64,000 nt of DNA from Acanthochromis polyacanthus. Lineage: Eukaryota; Chordata; Actinopteri; Pomacentridae. Shown here piece after piece: positions 1 through 14,100 of the stretch (position 1 is the first letter of the stretch; every line of letters begins with the position of its first letter). The notes beneath the pieces were generated by a model. It made no database searches. It had not been told where the DNA came from and worked only from the letters and a program-made list of their open reading frames with translations. Location: assembly GCF_021347895.1 (NCBI RefSeq), contig NC_067132.1, positions 5,150,268-5,214,267 on the forward strand. Direction: 5' to 3'. The position numbers and the translations under genes are program-made.

Positions 1-70
1 CCTGCCTTCACCCTCAGTCAGCTGGACAGACTCCAGGATGAAGCGGTGGACACATGATGGACGGATGATT
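1..70 (+). repeat. 3' tail of tRNA-headed SINE, cut by window start
   Basis: The first bases match the last part of the SINE copies at 32961-33259 and 60560-60985: a CTGCCTTCACC segment, a GACTCCAG segment, GATGAAGCGGTGGA, then a short degenerate GGAT-type tail. The 5' part lies outside the window. Assignment is by direct comparison within the window. Confidence 0.75.
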
Positions 71-1647
71 GTGTCACTTGTCAAAGATGTAAAAAGACAG
101 GAAGATTAGTAAAGAGCTAAAAATATATGCTAAAGAGATATCTGTTTCATGCTGTTATACCTGCTGTATTTCATTGGATTGTTTTTGTTGTTATTATTTG
201 CCAATCACCTGTGAAGTGTCTCTGAGAGCTGAGAAAAACACTTCACACTGAACTGTAGGGTTAATGGGAGCAAATGAGACCAAAGTGAATTCATTCTTCT
301 GCGATGGGGTCCAGAATGTTCAGTATGAACTTGTCAGGACTACGTCAGTGAATGAAGCACGGAGGAAGGAGTGTGATGATATGAGGAGGTGATGATTGGA
401 TGCAAATACACCAGAAACACTGGCTGACGAGATGACTTTCAGACCGCAGAAGTTTGACAGAGAAAAAAAATACCAGCATGATGTTTAACTGCCAAAATCA
501 CACGAAAGTTTCTTAAGAGCAACACAAACCCTCCAACAACAGCTGCGTTTTGGTGATATTCATAGGGATGTACTCACTTTTGCCATATCGTTAAGTAAAT
601 ATTGCATTTATTTTGGTTAATATATGGTGTTTAAAGTCATCCCTGATAGGAACCTTTTCAACCTGTTCTCTACTTTGTTTACTGCAACATGACAATGACA
701 TTTTCTCTCATTTTGAGTTTTGCTAAAAAGACCAAATGCTGAGTTAAAGACACATAATGAGGACTCCTACCAGTGAAAAATCTAAAATAAAACATACAGA
801 GTTTATTATTTTTCATAGAAAGGAAGTGTGTACCTTGTTTACCTTGTTAAGTTGTGACGTAGCTGAGGCGCTTGCTGTTTGTTCGCAGTTCCTCGCATTG
901 TCAACAACAGGATGTGTCTCATTATTGTTATCAACAGGACTGCTGTAAATGCGTTTGTGCTGGCAACAGTTTGTTCTTTAGCAGCACATTCCCTGGCTGA
1001 CTTATCTGTGGAGAAGAATAACGATGCTACCCGTGGGAGCTCAGCTCTTTGTTTCATACTTCTTGAATTCTTTAGAGGGGCCTTATGGGAGCGTTTGGCT
1101 GCTAGCGGCCTCAGGCACTCGCCTGAAGGAGCTGTATATATATATTCTGTGGTATGTAAACTCATGTATAGGGTTGCCACATTCAGCTCTCCGTGTAGGT
1201 GTGAACAGAAGAGAGGAACGAGGCCAGCGGGAAAGAGCTCTGAGGGTGAAGTAGGAGCAAAAGACTTGGAATGCATTCCATTAGACTCCCTCTGTCTTTG
1301 TCTGTCTCTCTCGCTCTTAGACCTCGTTCACTTGATGACCTGTGGAGCCTCTGACAAGCAGCTACAAAATCCACCTTGATACGATCTGTTCTGTTCAGAC
1401 ACACCTCCTGTCTGACGGCCTCAACTGACTCCCACTTCTGCTGCAATATTTATCTCGCTGGAGCCTATTTTCCATTCGTTTTGATCTTGAAAGACACAGT
1501 AATAAATAAATATATGTAGTGGAACAGTGCATAATGCATGGCAGAAAGAGCGGGTGGCATGAAGACTGAACCCCACTCAAAGGGGAACTTGAAGCAGATG
1601 AGATAATAGAGCGTGCACAGATTTGCACACATGGCCTTGCTTGGCAT

Positions 1648-1648
<1 letters not shown>
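71..1648. other. No gene recognised; mixed non-coding sequence
   Basis: Short ORFs occur on both strands at 757-1446 but overlap each other, lack recognisable domains and look like chance frames. I see no convincing exon. A short stretch near 560-600 (GTACTCACTTTTG) resembles the end of a known Tc1-type inverted repeat, but it is too short to call. Confidence 0.5.

Positions 1649-1738
<90 letters not shown>
1649..1738. repeat. (CA)n microsatellite, about 45 units
   Basis: A perfect CA dinucleotide run of about 90 bases. Valine/cysteine-rich ORFs on the opposite strand are translations of this repeat, not genes. Length polymorphism between individuals would be expected. Confidence 0.98.
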
Positions 1739-1739
<1 letters not shown>

Positions 1740-1742
<3 letters not shown>

Positions 1743-2202
1743 CACAAGCTGATTTATGCTGAGGTTTGGTGGCCTGTAGCATCTTCAGTGGTTTGTGCAC
1801 GAGAGGATTGGCCCCATGCTGTGAGTTAGAGCTGGTCCTATAGGAAGCAGATCAAAGACACACACACAGTAATGTGCCTCAAATTCTCATTTCCAAACTC
1901 CACTTGACAGAAATTAGGAAAACGTTCATTTTCCGTGCCATTTAGAGAGCGTTGTATTTTAACTGGCTTGATCCTGAAGCCATGGACTGCTCTGGAGCCA
2001 AAGGAACGTATTTGCTTGGGGCTTATGTGGATATTAGGGTTTTTTTTTTTAAAGATATTTTAGCACGTTAAAATGCTCTCTGATAAAAGTTATGCACTTT
2101 CAAATTAGACTGGCTAAAATGTTCAAGAAGAACAGTGTTTGCTACATGGTTAATGTTCACTCTTTTTGTTTCTAGTCGAACAATGTTAATCCATATATAA
2201 CA
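1740..2202. other. No gene recognised
   Basis: Non-coding sequence between the CA repeat and the MITE. It contains a T10 run at about 2040 and a small CACACA run at 1859. I see nothing else. Confidence 0.5.
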
Positions 2203-2204
2203 TA

Positions 2205-2433
2205 CATTACCAGTCAAAAGTTTGGACACACCTTCTCATTCATTGATTTTTATTTATTTATATTATTTTCTACATTGTAGATTAATACTGAACATTAGCA
2301 CTTGTTTGTTTACAACATAATTCCATATATTTTCTTTGATAGTTTTGATGTCTTCCGTATTGTTCTACAATGTATAAAATAATTAATAGAAACTACAGAA
2401 TGAGAAGGTGTGTCCAGACTTTTGACTGAAGCG
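2205..2433. mobile_element. Tc1-like MITE (non-autonomous)
   Basis: The left end carries CAGTCAAAAGTTTGGACACA (2211 onward) followed by CCTTCTCATTC. The right end is its inverted copy (ending GACTG at 2428) with one difference. TA dinucleotides at 2203-2204 and 2434-2435 fit a Tc1/mariner TA target duplication. The 229-bp element has an AT-rich interior and no transposase. The termini match a Tc1 lineage that is very common in teleosts; the dead transposase piece at 5690-6115 appears to belong to the same lineage. Confidence 0.88.
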
Positions 2434-2435
2434 TA

Positions 2436-5400
2436 CTTAGACTGCACATACAACTGTTAGGGTTTCACGCTTTGCCTTCTGCATTTGGTGAGATAAAAGA
2501 AGTTACAGCATAACTGATCATAATAGCAATGTATGAAATGACAACATGTGACAGCCTGAGAAGAGTCACTCAGAGCGATGAACCGACAGAACGAGCAGCT
2601 GAGAGTTCAGCTCTCCTCAGCTTTAACCAGCTGTGAGTTTCTGCTCATTGTTTAGCTTTTCAGCTACAACTTCTCTGTTCTTCAGAGCTCTTAAAAGTCA
2701 CTGTGGACTACCTGTTCAGCTGAAAAACACAGCCAGAGACGAGCTGGTGAAAGCAGTGGAGTACTTGGATGTTTCTGTTATTTAGCCTCTGCACTTTCCA
2801 GTATCAATGTGGTGGAGAAAGTTCCACCCACCACTTCAATACAATGCAGTTCTGGAACACCACCATCGCCCACATCCTTACTGCAGTGCATGTGCTGGGT
2901 TTGTGTACATCAGTTGGTGTTCTGGTTTATGATCAAGGCAGCTGTGGTTCAGGTGGTCCAGCAGCATGTCCACTAGTTGCACTGTTGGTGGTTTGCTGGC
3001 CTGTGCCTTGTGCAAGACGGTGAACCCCACGTCACTCCAATTAACAAATGTAGTGGACTAAAGAGCAGAACATTCCAACCTAACATATAGGTAGTCCAGA
3101 GACACTTTCTCAAAGCTGTACATTTGGTAAGAAACCATTTCAGAAGATGGCTAACCCAAAACTTACATCCAATTGGAACATCTGCAGATCGGATGCTTAC
3201 GACTAAAGGACCACAAATGGCTCTATGGGAGACAACAGGATGCCTCCTACCTCCACCAGGATCTGATAGGGGTCATCAAGTAAACTGTGAGGAAAACCAC
3301 AACCTCTGGAGAAGATGATTGGCATTCTTTATGGTGACCTTCTGATCTCCCTACCTAACTACCATAACTACTATGCAGGAATAAGGTGAACAGTTTAAAT
3401 CAGAGCATTAAGGAAATGGCGTGACGATCCTAAAACCTGGACTCAGTCTCTGATATCAGGATCAGTATGGAAGAAGAACACGAGACACCAACACCTCCTT
3501 CTCTGTCACAGAACACAGATACTTATTCTACAATTCTACAGTTTCATTTAGCAGACGCTTTTGTCCAAAGCGATGTACAACACAAGCAAGAATTCAGACA
3601 TAAGAAAAACCTGTAGTAAGTGCAAAAAGTTCCCAAGCTTTTATACTTCCTGTTTCAAAGTCTTGCTTTCTGAGTGTTGCATGTATATGCTTGTGTTCCT
3701 CTTTATATTAGGACTTTACCTCATGTATCCTGAAGTTCTACACTCTGTATGCATACTTACAGGATTTATATTATCTCAGGAACGGTATGAGAGAAACATA
3801 TTTTGTTTGGTGTCATTCTAATCACAGGTTTAGTGAGATTTTAGATCTTTGGTCATCAGAGATAGTAATTAATTGGATTTGTATGTTTAAGAAATGAACT
3901 AAGAGTAGTTTCTAAAAGGATGTGGCCTCTGACCTCTCCTGGACAGTGAGGCTCAACACCACCCCTTGGGAGGAACACATCCATGACTGGTTAGATGCTG
4001 ATTTGAATTTGACTCCAAACCTTCTATATGAAGAGGAAGCCACTGGAATCCAACTCGCCCCTCCACCGTCCACACTCCTACTTCTCTCCCAGTCAGTTCA
4101 GTTCCTGCTCTCTCGTAGGCCCCTAGTGGTGTCTGGTGTTCTTGTGTGCTTCACAACGCTCCATTCAGTCGTCCTACTGTTTCCTGCTGCTGTTGCTCTA
4201 TCCTGCCCGTACACTGTCCTAGCTAGGTGGTACCAAGTTCTGGTTAGTTGACTTGTGATAAACCTCTAGCTTTCATAAATTTAAGTTTAACTTTTAGTCT
4301 ATTTGCATTTTTGTGTTTTGTCCAGCCTGGGCTTCTGTAGTTATTTCTGGTTCTTACCTTGGTCCAGGGAGCTCAGTCTGTGTTTGTGCCCTATTCATTT
4401 CCCTCTTAGCCCATAACTGTGCTTGTGATTGTGTACTTATTGTGAATATCAGAAACAAATCCTTCCAATTTGAACTCTTTGTTCACTGTGCTTTGTGTCT
4501 GCTCCTGACTCTCTGACCGCCACGTGACACAATCTTTGTCCAGAATCAGTGATTCCAGCCTTAAATGTCAGACAGCTTCTCTGGAGTCTAACACAAAAAA
4601 CAGAAACAGAGCTGAGCACTTTTCTGTTTTTTAATTATTATTTTTAATGATGATAATACATTATCTGAAGCATTATAATTAAGTAGTGGGTTTAGTCTAT
4701 TATTTACACTTCAAGATTTCATAGGATGTTTTTTATGGGTGGGAGTTCACAAGAACAAACACAGTTTTTAATTGCAATCAGTGTGTGTAACCATCTTTAC
4801 TGTCCGTGTGTCAATTCACTGATTCATCCACCAACACAAGGTTATTTCCACCTGTGTTCCCCAAAATGTAAAGTAGTCAGAGCAGTGAAATAAACTTTTA
4901 AATTAAGCCAGTGACTCTTCTTTGGACTGACTCTTCCTTCACTCAGCCTACAGAAGACCAATCACACAAACTGTCAAAAGTGTTTGCAGAGTTGGTTGTA
5001 AGTAGGTGGTCATCCTTTATTTGTCACTCTCAGACAACTTTTTTGTTCTTTTGGTACCTGGGACCATTTGTCGTTCTTGTGGAATTCTGAGAGGCTTGAT
5101 AAATACAGGCCCTGGGGCCATATTCAGAAACCACGGCTGAAAATAGCTCCTACCTGGCTGAGGAAGGAGAAACCTCTAAAAATAAGTCACTTCTAACTTT
5201 GGGGCTATAAAGGTTTTTGGTTTGAGTGATTCACAAAGCGTTGTAGTGCTAAAAGTAGCGGACACTGATGATCTCAGCTTCAGCAGAATTATTTATCGAA
5301 GTAAAAATTTGGTCATCAGGCCTAAATCTGTTCAAGAATCAGCAACTGCAATAAATATATCCTTAAATGTGATGGTACGTGTGTATCGCACAGTATCATT

Positions 5401-5689
5401 TATATGAAGAGTTACTGCTTTAATATATAATGAGTAATAAGTGTCAGCTGTAAAAAACATCACAAAACTTGATCATATTTCCATTAAATCAATACTGAAC
5501 TTGATATGATGTCCAACATCTTTGATAGAGTTTTCTGTTTATATAAAACCAGTGTAAATTCAGACACACATATGTACTAAGGAGTTTTTTCTTTTGCTGC
5601 AATGTGGTGTAACACTGGAGACATTATGCATTCATGGGGTTTTGTAAAAAAAACAAAAAAAAACAAAGCAGAATGTGTTGTTATTCTTC
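2436..5689. other. No gene recognised; scattered repeat-like motifs
   Basis: There is no supported exon. At 3546-3580 the motif TTAGCAGACGCTTTTGTCC is a repeat seen widely in fish genomes; I cannot assign its parent element. At 3900-4260 an open frame of about 109 codons (no ATG at its start) runs through pyrimidine-rich sequence with no recognisable domain. At 5110-5260 the ATTCAGAAACC and ATTCACAAAGCG motifs also look repeat-derived. All three are unresolved. Confidence 0.4.
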
Positions 5690-6115
5690 AGATGAGCCAG
5701 CTTTAGTTCATGAGGTGGTCACCTGGAGCTCCACAGATGCTGAGCCCTGGTTGGCTGCTCTACCTTCACTCTGCAGTCCATCACTGTCCTGGGTCAAACA
5801 GCACTTACAGAGCCTGGAGGAGTTTTGGCTCATTGTCCTGCTGAAAAACTAATGATGGTCCCACTAAGCTCAGAGCAGATTGGATTGTTTGCTGCTGCAG
5901 AATGTTGTTGTTGGCATGATGGTCAACTGTTGCCTAGAATTCTACATCAACACCCCTCCTCCTTCTCCATTTTTTTTATGAAAATGACACATGCAGATGT
6001 TCCTGCAGGTTCTTTTCTGGACTGACAGACCTTCATGTTTTTTTCTAATGGTGTACGGTTCTTTCTCTTGATGGAACTAAGCAGATCTGACCATAATACG
6101 GATTACTGCTGTAGG
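5690..6115 (-). pseudogene. Tc1-like transposase fragment, degraded
   Basis: Read on the minus strand, this stretch follows the teleost Tc1 transposase gene whose termini are CAGTCAAAAGTTTGG. Recognisable parts are a start-proximal helix-turn-helix region (about 6000-6110), a stretch aligning with the HGGG-type block (about 5950-5990), and a QQDNEPK block that corresponds to the second catalytic aspartate (about 5790-5820). Stop codons and frameshifts interrupt every frame, and the segment between the DNA-binding region and the catalytic core is largely deleted. No inverted repeats survive. Lineage assignment is from memory of the family; the decay is seen directly. Confidence 0.75.
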
Positions 6116-8509
6116 ACTGTTAGAACGACTGAGGAGGAACGATGTCGGTGTGGGCATAATGAGGAAACTCATTCAAAGCAGCACAGCTAACCCTTCTTAA
6201 CCCTTCCTTTAGCTTAGAAGTTATCTTTGGGTGTCATTTAGGATACTAGAAGAAGATCTGTACACTAATGGATTATATAAATGAAGTGGCAAAAGCTTGT
6301 TGAGTGATTTTGTAATGAAAATAATACAAAGGTGTCAAATTAAAACAATTACAACACTCTTTGGAAATTGTAGAAATAAAGAGTACATGTGATTTTGTGG
6401 GGTAAATAGTGTCTCTGTTACTCTGGTATAAGCCTTCAAATAGCACTTATAGGCTTCTGCTTTACTTGTTAGTTTAGAGAGGAAGACAGACCTGAGACAC
6501 AACAGTATTGTCTGTCATTGTAAATTTATGCCCTGAAAATCTATGATATGATATACTGCACTGACAGCTAGCAAAGCATTAGCACCGCCACGTTCAGAAC
6601 AATTCCAGATGCACTAACATCCTTACAGTTCTATTTGTGCAGATCCCCGCTTGAAACCAAACTTACAAGACCTGAACAAACTGTTCTGCGCTCTTTCATG
6701 CACAAACACATGCATATTCAGGCTGACATGCTGTATCACTGGTCCATTGTATGCATGTGATTATCAAACCCACTCATGTTCTATTTTTGCCATGCATTAA
6801 CCTTTGAAATCATAGCGTGTCCCTCAGACACACACAGCTTTGCACTGACATCACAGAGCAATGCAAACAACATATGGGGGTAATTTGTGTGTCACACACT
6901 CCACTTGTCCTTTATCGTGCACTGCACACTCATTTGTTTAGCAGATATTCTTGTGGTACTCACATTGCAGGCTTATAAAGAGACTTGATGACACAAAGCA
7001 CAGGCAACAGGAGGGACAAGAACATGAGATCTTCTAGCACAAAAAGAAAAGGCAGGAAAATACAGGAAGCAGGTAAACAGAACAAGTACACAGCAGTCAT
7101 AGACACATCTTGTCAGATGGACAAAAACAAAAGGTTTGATATATAAGAGGAAGGAGGAGTTATGTAGCAGCTCAAGGAGTAATGACAAGAAGATCAAAGC
7201 AGGAAGTGTAAGAGACGGCAGTGTCTCCTAGAGGCTGCAGCAGTAACTACACCACACTGCAAATGTGTTGGACAAAACAAACACGGCTGATGAAATCTGC
7301 CACTACAGTTTGCTGATCAGATGATGAAACGTCTTGTACACAAAGTTGTTCTTCTCTCCATGGGGAAGGTTCATGCTTCATCCAGTGATGAGTAGGGTCA
7401 TCTCAGGAACACAGTGGCATGGTTTAGAAATATTACCGCTTTTTAGATCTTGATGTCTTTGATGTTTGAACATTTTTTGGTTTGTTAATCAGCTAAGTCT
7501 GTTGCAGGTAAAGTCTGAGCTGACTTTTTGCATCCTTCCAGTGTGCAGTATAATAAGAATAATCCGAGTTTATAGTCTTGTATTTAACTGTACAAACATT
7601 GGATCATTGCTTATAGAGGCAGCTTGAGCTGTAATCCAGAGTTTTTCATCCCATGGTAACCTGTGGTGAACACAAAGATGTGTGCTTTGGAGCAACTGGA
7701 ATACAAAAACATCCTTTAGGAAGCTTCCTAATTTAAAAATAAATAAATAAAATGCATTACAAAAAAATAATTCATACAGCCACTAGAGATAGTGACAGTG
7801 ATGAAAAGGATAAAGAGGGCATGTTGCTGAGCAGACGCTGTCTCTGGGGCAGGTCACAGGACAACACTGAATTATCATTTATCAGTAAGCACAGAATGAC
7901 CTCAAAACTATCATGCTATGTGGTTTACTAACCCTTTAAAGTATGGGCTGTTGTTGCTGCTGGCACTGACCAGACATTTATCTGATCTTTAAATCATAAC
8001 ACTCTGTAAAACTGTATGTTTCCATCATCTGGGTCAAGGTAGCTGTCCTGACATGTGAGAGTCCTTCATCACTTGTCACCCTCTTTTCTGGGGATGCTGA
8101 TATATTTTGGCTGCCATTATGAAATGTGTTCTGTTTTTAACTCGTCTTATGCATGAATTGCACAAAAAATGACTCTTCAATAGCAGCAGGACACCTCTTA
8201 TCCAAACCTGCCATCTAACCTGCCTGTTCTGCACTGAACTTCTTACTGTGACATTAAACTAATATAAACCATCTTTGTCATTATTTTTGCTTGTATCTAT
8301 TCATTCCAGCAGTCACAGCACAGCACTGCCACACGGCCAGTGACAAATATGATTCATATTGTCAGTTCATATTGGCACTTGCATCCAGCTTTTCATCACG
8401 TCTTTGGTCTTTCTCTTACATACAGACTGTGAAATAAAAGGCAGAACCTGAATCCTAAAAATCTGGACTCCTTCAGTCTGCTTTGCAGTGGTTCTGTAAT
8501 ACTGTGGAG
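6116..8509. other. No gene recognised
   Basis: About 2.4 kb with no ORF of recognisable product and no clear terminal repeats. The strip from 8370 to 8509 may be an outlying part of the Tc1-like fragment that follows, but is too divergent to place firmly. Confidence 0.45.
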
Positions 8510-8790
8510 GCTTTTTGCTGCCACGGTTTGGGTCCACTTGGAAAGAGGAATCACTGGAGATCAATACAAAGTTGTTCTGAGTCATCAGCTTTATTCTATG
8601 ATGAAAATGTTTCATCCTGATGGGAGAGGTGTCCTCAGGATCAAAGCTCCTTCACTCACATGGGCAGGAGGAGTCACTGAAGGGTTTGTTTAAAAGACAT
8701 TTTCTCCACCACCTTCATCAGAACTTCAAATGAGACAATTTGTTCTGGACGAATGATGTTCCACGTCTCCAGGACAGCTGGTGATTCTTG
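8510..8790 (+). pseudogene. Tc1-like transposase fragment (second lineage), degraded
   Basis: The plus strand follows the nucleotide sequence of a common teleost Tc1-like transposase C-terminal half. Landmarks are TTTGGGTCCACTTG, then AATACAAAGTTGTTCTGAG, then CATCCTGATGGGAG, and after an internal deletion TCAGAACTTCAAATGAG. Reading frames are broken, and the segment holding the last catalytic glutamate appears missing. It is a different lineage from the fragment at 5690-6115. No inverted repeats were found. Recognition is from memory of the family. Confidence 0.68.
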
Positions 8791-8839
8791 GAGAATCAAT
8801 CATTCACAATTATTAGCAATATTCTTAGTACAGAGCTCT

Positions 8840-8958
8840 CAAGGGAAACTGAATTTCCCTTTGGGGATGAATAAAGTGATTCTATTCTATTCTATTCTAT
8901 TCTATTCTATTCTATTCTGTTCTATTCTGTTCTATTCTATTCTGTTCTATTCTATTCT
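8840..8958 (+). repeat. LINE 3' end with (TTCTA)n tail
   Basis: The segment AATTTCCCTTTGGGGATGAA followed by TAAAGTGA (about 8850-8879) is the characteristic 3' end of a teleost non-LTR retrotransposon. It is followed directly by about 16 TTCTA pentamers with a few TTCTG variants. The coding part is absent, so this is a heavily 5'-truncated insertion or a remnant. Clade is not determinable. Confidence 0.7.
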
Positions 8959-9543
8959 CATGTGTTTAGTGGGAATACTGAAGTCATGGCACATCCTGCT
9001 TCTTTTTGTTGCTACATGTAGCATTTTAGGACTTTTTTTAAATCAAGGTTGCAAAGATACATCATCTTTAATTATGATTTATCTAATAAAGCAGAGAACA
9101 GACAGATAGGGCAGATAGGGCTATTTAAGGCTGCAGTAACCCTGAGATGCATAAGAGGGTCAAAAATATCTTTTTGTCATTTCATATTCCAGCTATCCCT
9201 CAAACAACATGCTTTTGATATCATTCCATTAAAATTTTTAAGTTAACTTTTAGACTTTTAAATAAATTGTAGTTTTTGAGGGATGGAGGAAAAGAGTGGA
9301 AAAATGTCAACAAAATGAATGCTGACATTCTTCTATTGCTCTTCTGTGTCATATTCCTCTTTTACAATTATCAAAACATTTAAAATCTGTTATAAAGTGA
9401 AAAATAAACACATTTCAAACATGAAATTATTCTTGTGTGAGCAATAATATAATACAAACAGTAATACAAATCATTGTTCTCAATCAAAATGACTAAAGTG
9501 GCATAAAAACACAGGTTTTTATACAGGTCATTTTGGACCAACT
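8959..9543. other. No gene recognised
   Basis: AT-rich non-coding sequence up to the TA target site of Tc1-like copy 1. I see nothing in it. Confidence 0.5.
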
Positions 9544-9545
9544 TA

Positions 9546-9758
9546 CACACGTGGACAAAATTGTTGGTACCCCTCAGTGAAAGAAGGAAAAACCCACAAT
9601 TCTCACTGAAATCACTTGAAACTCACAAAAGTAACAATAAATAAAAATTTATTGAAAATTAAATAATCAAAATCAGCCATCACTTTTGAATTGTTGATTA
9701 ACATAATTATTTAAAAAAACAAACTAATGAAATAGGGCTGGACAAAAATGATGGTACC
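9546..9758. repeat. Left inverted repeat of Tc1-like copy 1 (IR/DR type)
   Basis: The outer site (9550-9577) contains GTGGACAAAATTGTTGGTAC. A similar inner site (9738-9758) reads CTGGACAAAAATGATGGTAC. Two spaced direct repeats in one inverted repeat is the IR/DR arrangement known from Sleeping Beauty-type Tc1 elements, in which each transposase-binding site lies in a direct repeat. The inner site lies just beyond the transposase stop codon. Confidence 0.85.
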
Positions 9759-9764
9759 CATAAC

Positions 9765-10901
<1,137 letters not shown>

Positions 10902-10967
10902 TCAATTAAATGACACACCTGAGTTAATCATGTCACTCTGGTCAAATAGTTTTCAGTCTTTTATAGA

Positions 10968-11180
10968 GGTACCATCATTTTTGTCCAGGCCTGTTTCATT
11001 AGTTTGTTTTTTTAAATAATTATGTCAATCAACAATTCAAAAGTAATGGCTGTTTTTGATTATTTAATTTTCAATACATTTTTATTTATTGTTACTTTTG
11101 TGAGTTTCAAGTGATTTCAGTGAGAATTGTGGGTTTTTCCTTCTTTAACTGAGGGGTACCAACAATTTTGTCCACGTGTG
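10968..11180. repeat. Right inverted repeat of Tc1-like copy 1
   Basis: Inverted counterpart of 9546-9758. The inner site (GGTACCATCATTTTTGTCCA, 10968-10987) and the outer site (GGTACCAACAATTTTGTCC ending at the TA) are both present. The bases between 10818 and 10967 are the presumed 5' leader of the transposase gene. Confidence 0.85.
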
Positions 11181-11182
11181 TA

Positions 11183-14100
11183 TGGAAGAGTGTCGGTCCA
11201 ATCACTGACACAGCTAAAGGTTAGTATTTAAGAGATCACAAACGCCTCATTACTGTTTCCAACCGCATCGTTTGTGAATTTATTTGACCTCTGTCTTGAT
11301 TGTAATTACAGATAAAGCAAGACAATTTTCACATGTATCACTGAATCTTAACAAATATTAAATGGTTATGCTTCCTACCAGAGATAAATAAACACCTGAA
11401 GATCATTTGATTTTACAGAGGGAAATGATATATTACTGAACTAGAAATGATATGAAGACTGAATAAAATCAGCACACGAGGTCTGGCAGCAGAACTGTCT
11501 GTTCTTTCTATTTCTATCCTTTCTCTTTCTGATTCTGTTTAATGCTCATCCTCTTCCCCACGTCGTCTCTCGTGTCATCGTCTCTATCCTCTGTGGTTTC
11601 GTCCTTCTGTCTCTCTTGCCCAAACTCTTCTTCATTTCCTCTTCTTGTCCAGTCTGCAGCATTCTCCTGCTGAAAAAAAGCTGGAAATATCACAACTTTT
11701 GAAATTCCTTTTCATCTTTGCTTTGGACTGCAGGACAGTCAAACTGGACCGACTAACAGTTGTTAGGATGTAAAAATGTGTGGATAAAGTCCAGGTTAAA
11801 TGAGACAGTGAGAGCAGTAAGGTACAATAAAGTAAATAAAGAATTAACTAATGGTGGTTAGACTGAATCCCATTGGGGCTGATTTATTTTTAGCATGACA
11901 GCCAAGGACAGAATATATTTATTTGTTAATTGAACAAGTAATTGGTATCCTACATCACTATGTGTATCTGTTAAGGCTACAGTCCACACAATGGCAACCT
12001 AAAGCCTAAAGGTTATGGACTTACACACACCAGTGATGGAAAAAATCACCACTAAATCACATCTGGTGATGAACTCAGAAGCAGTTTTATCTTTTGCCGA
12101 TATTAGGACAATGAAGATGCTGTCATTATTGAATCATGGTTGATGCATTCTGTTCAGACCTACTTCCATTAAAGATGCTGTGGTCAGGCTCTTCTAACAG
12201 ATGAGCTCTAAGTTCCCCTTCAGAGGCAGCAGCAGCTCTCAGTAGGTGAACACATAGTAGACCCTATACTGCCACAAAATGTACATAAAATCACAGATAG
12301 CTCCTCGGCTCTACAGACAGCAGCATCTCTGGCTGCGTTTACCTGCGTTCAGAAATCAGGAATCTTTTGCTCTCACGAACTTCTGACCAACCACACCTTT
12401 GAGATCCTGCCATACAAATCCTGATTACCAAACAGGCAATGCAGTGAACTTCCCCAAGGCGGCACAAGTCCCAGGATCACCATGTGCCTTTTGGTAAAAT
12501 GACTATTTGTGATTTTTTATGTGATGTTCACCTCTAAAGGCCTCTGTGCAATTTTAACCATCTCATAAGTTCACAGCTTGCTACTGTATGGCATGAATCT
12601 AATAATGTTTGTTCACGACGTGAAGTTTGCTCTGTGAAGATGAACGAGCAAGAATATAACGTCATAAGTGTGCACCGTCCATCCATGAAAATAAACAACC
12701 AAAGCATGAACAGAGCTCCTAAAATCACAGCGAAACCAGCCAAACATGAACGGAGCCCTCACCCTGCTGACATTTATGTGTGTGTGTTTGCATGTTAGGT
12801 TACTAACCTTGGAGCTGCTATATCCTTCTGTCCTTTTTGTCCGGTTGTGGAACGAGTTGGAGGACACAAAAAGGCTTCTGCTGCCACAACTCCACTAGAT
12901 TGTCGTCTTTGTTTAAATCCCACAAACTTGTTTTGATGCGTTTTGTTGTCACAAATCATCTGTTTGGGTTTATCTCCAGTGTGGTGCTGATCAGTACGTC
13001 ATTTCATCCTGCTTTTCTATTGGTTAGCTAGTTGTTGTAGGTCCAGCAGCATCACACTGTGAGATGATCACCCTAAATTTATGACACTGTCAGAATTTTA
13101 TGGCAGCTTGTCTTTGGTCACCATGACAACGGCCGTCCTTGTACCTGTCTCACAGCGATGTAGGACCACTGATTTAGAGACAAGACCAAAGATATCACCA
13201 CCATTCTCTCACCGTTGTTATCTTTCATGTGGGACGGCCAAAAATCGCACAGTGTGTAGAATCCTTAAAGAAGAATTTTACATAACCTGAGTCTGAGTTT
13301 CCTAAACAAAGTTGTGTCTGATCATAATACACTGCCATGTGTACTTTTCTCTGAATGGAAACTTGGAGTCAGCCGAGCATATATGCAAGGCATCAGATGT
13401 AGACGACCCATTTACCTCGATGCCCCCTAACAGGTTAATGTTACTGTCAGTTTTACAACATGTTCTTATTAAATGTGTTCTCTCCTCCACATTGCTGTGA
13501 ACTTGTTAAAATCATCTCATTATTTTGTAAAAAGGAGACTTTTCAGTATAAGTTAATTTGCTCATTTGTACTTGCTGATGTGGAGATTAAAGCCTGCCTG
13601 TTAACACACAGGAATAGTCTTTTAATGACTGACCATTACAGCTTCACACTCCTCACTGTGCAGCTCAGAGACTGGACTAAAGGTGTGGCTGACTGTCCTG
13701 GATTGGAGGATGGATTGGTGAGCTGTGCAAACAAAATGACAGCCGTCTTTAAACACTGTCACATCCGGATGCAAATAAGCCAAACATGGACATTTTCCCC
13801 CGTGAGGTTTGAAGACAACAAAACAGCAGTAATCTGTGATGTGGGTTGGCACATTGAATAACGACAATCTTGGAAGCTGGCTATCACAATGCAGCTGTTC
13901 CCATTGTCATTGTGAAGTACACAGACAAAGGCTGTGAGAGGAAACAGTGGATAGGAAAATAAAAGGAGAGCAATTTTGCTTATGATCAGGCACCTGTAAT
14001 AGTGCATATCCTTCGTCTTTACATATGGCAGCTGAAACAGCCTTCACTCAAAGCTGTGTCTTTTTCCTGGCTCAATATTCCTGAAACCGTAACTGAAAAT

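Noticed and set aside
555..610. GTACTCACTTTTG as a Tc1 inverted-repeat remnant
   Set aside because: Match is too short, with no second end or transposase remnant nearby.
1395..1800. Cys/Val-rich ORFs over the CA repeat
   Set aside because: They are translations of the (CA)n microsatellite in different frames, with no gene features.
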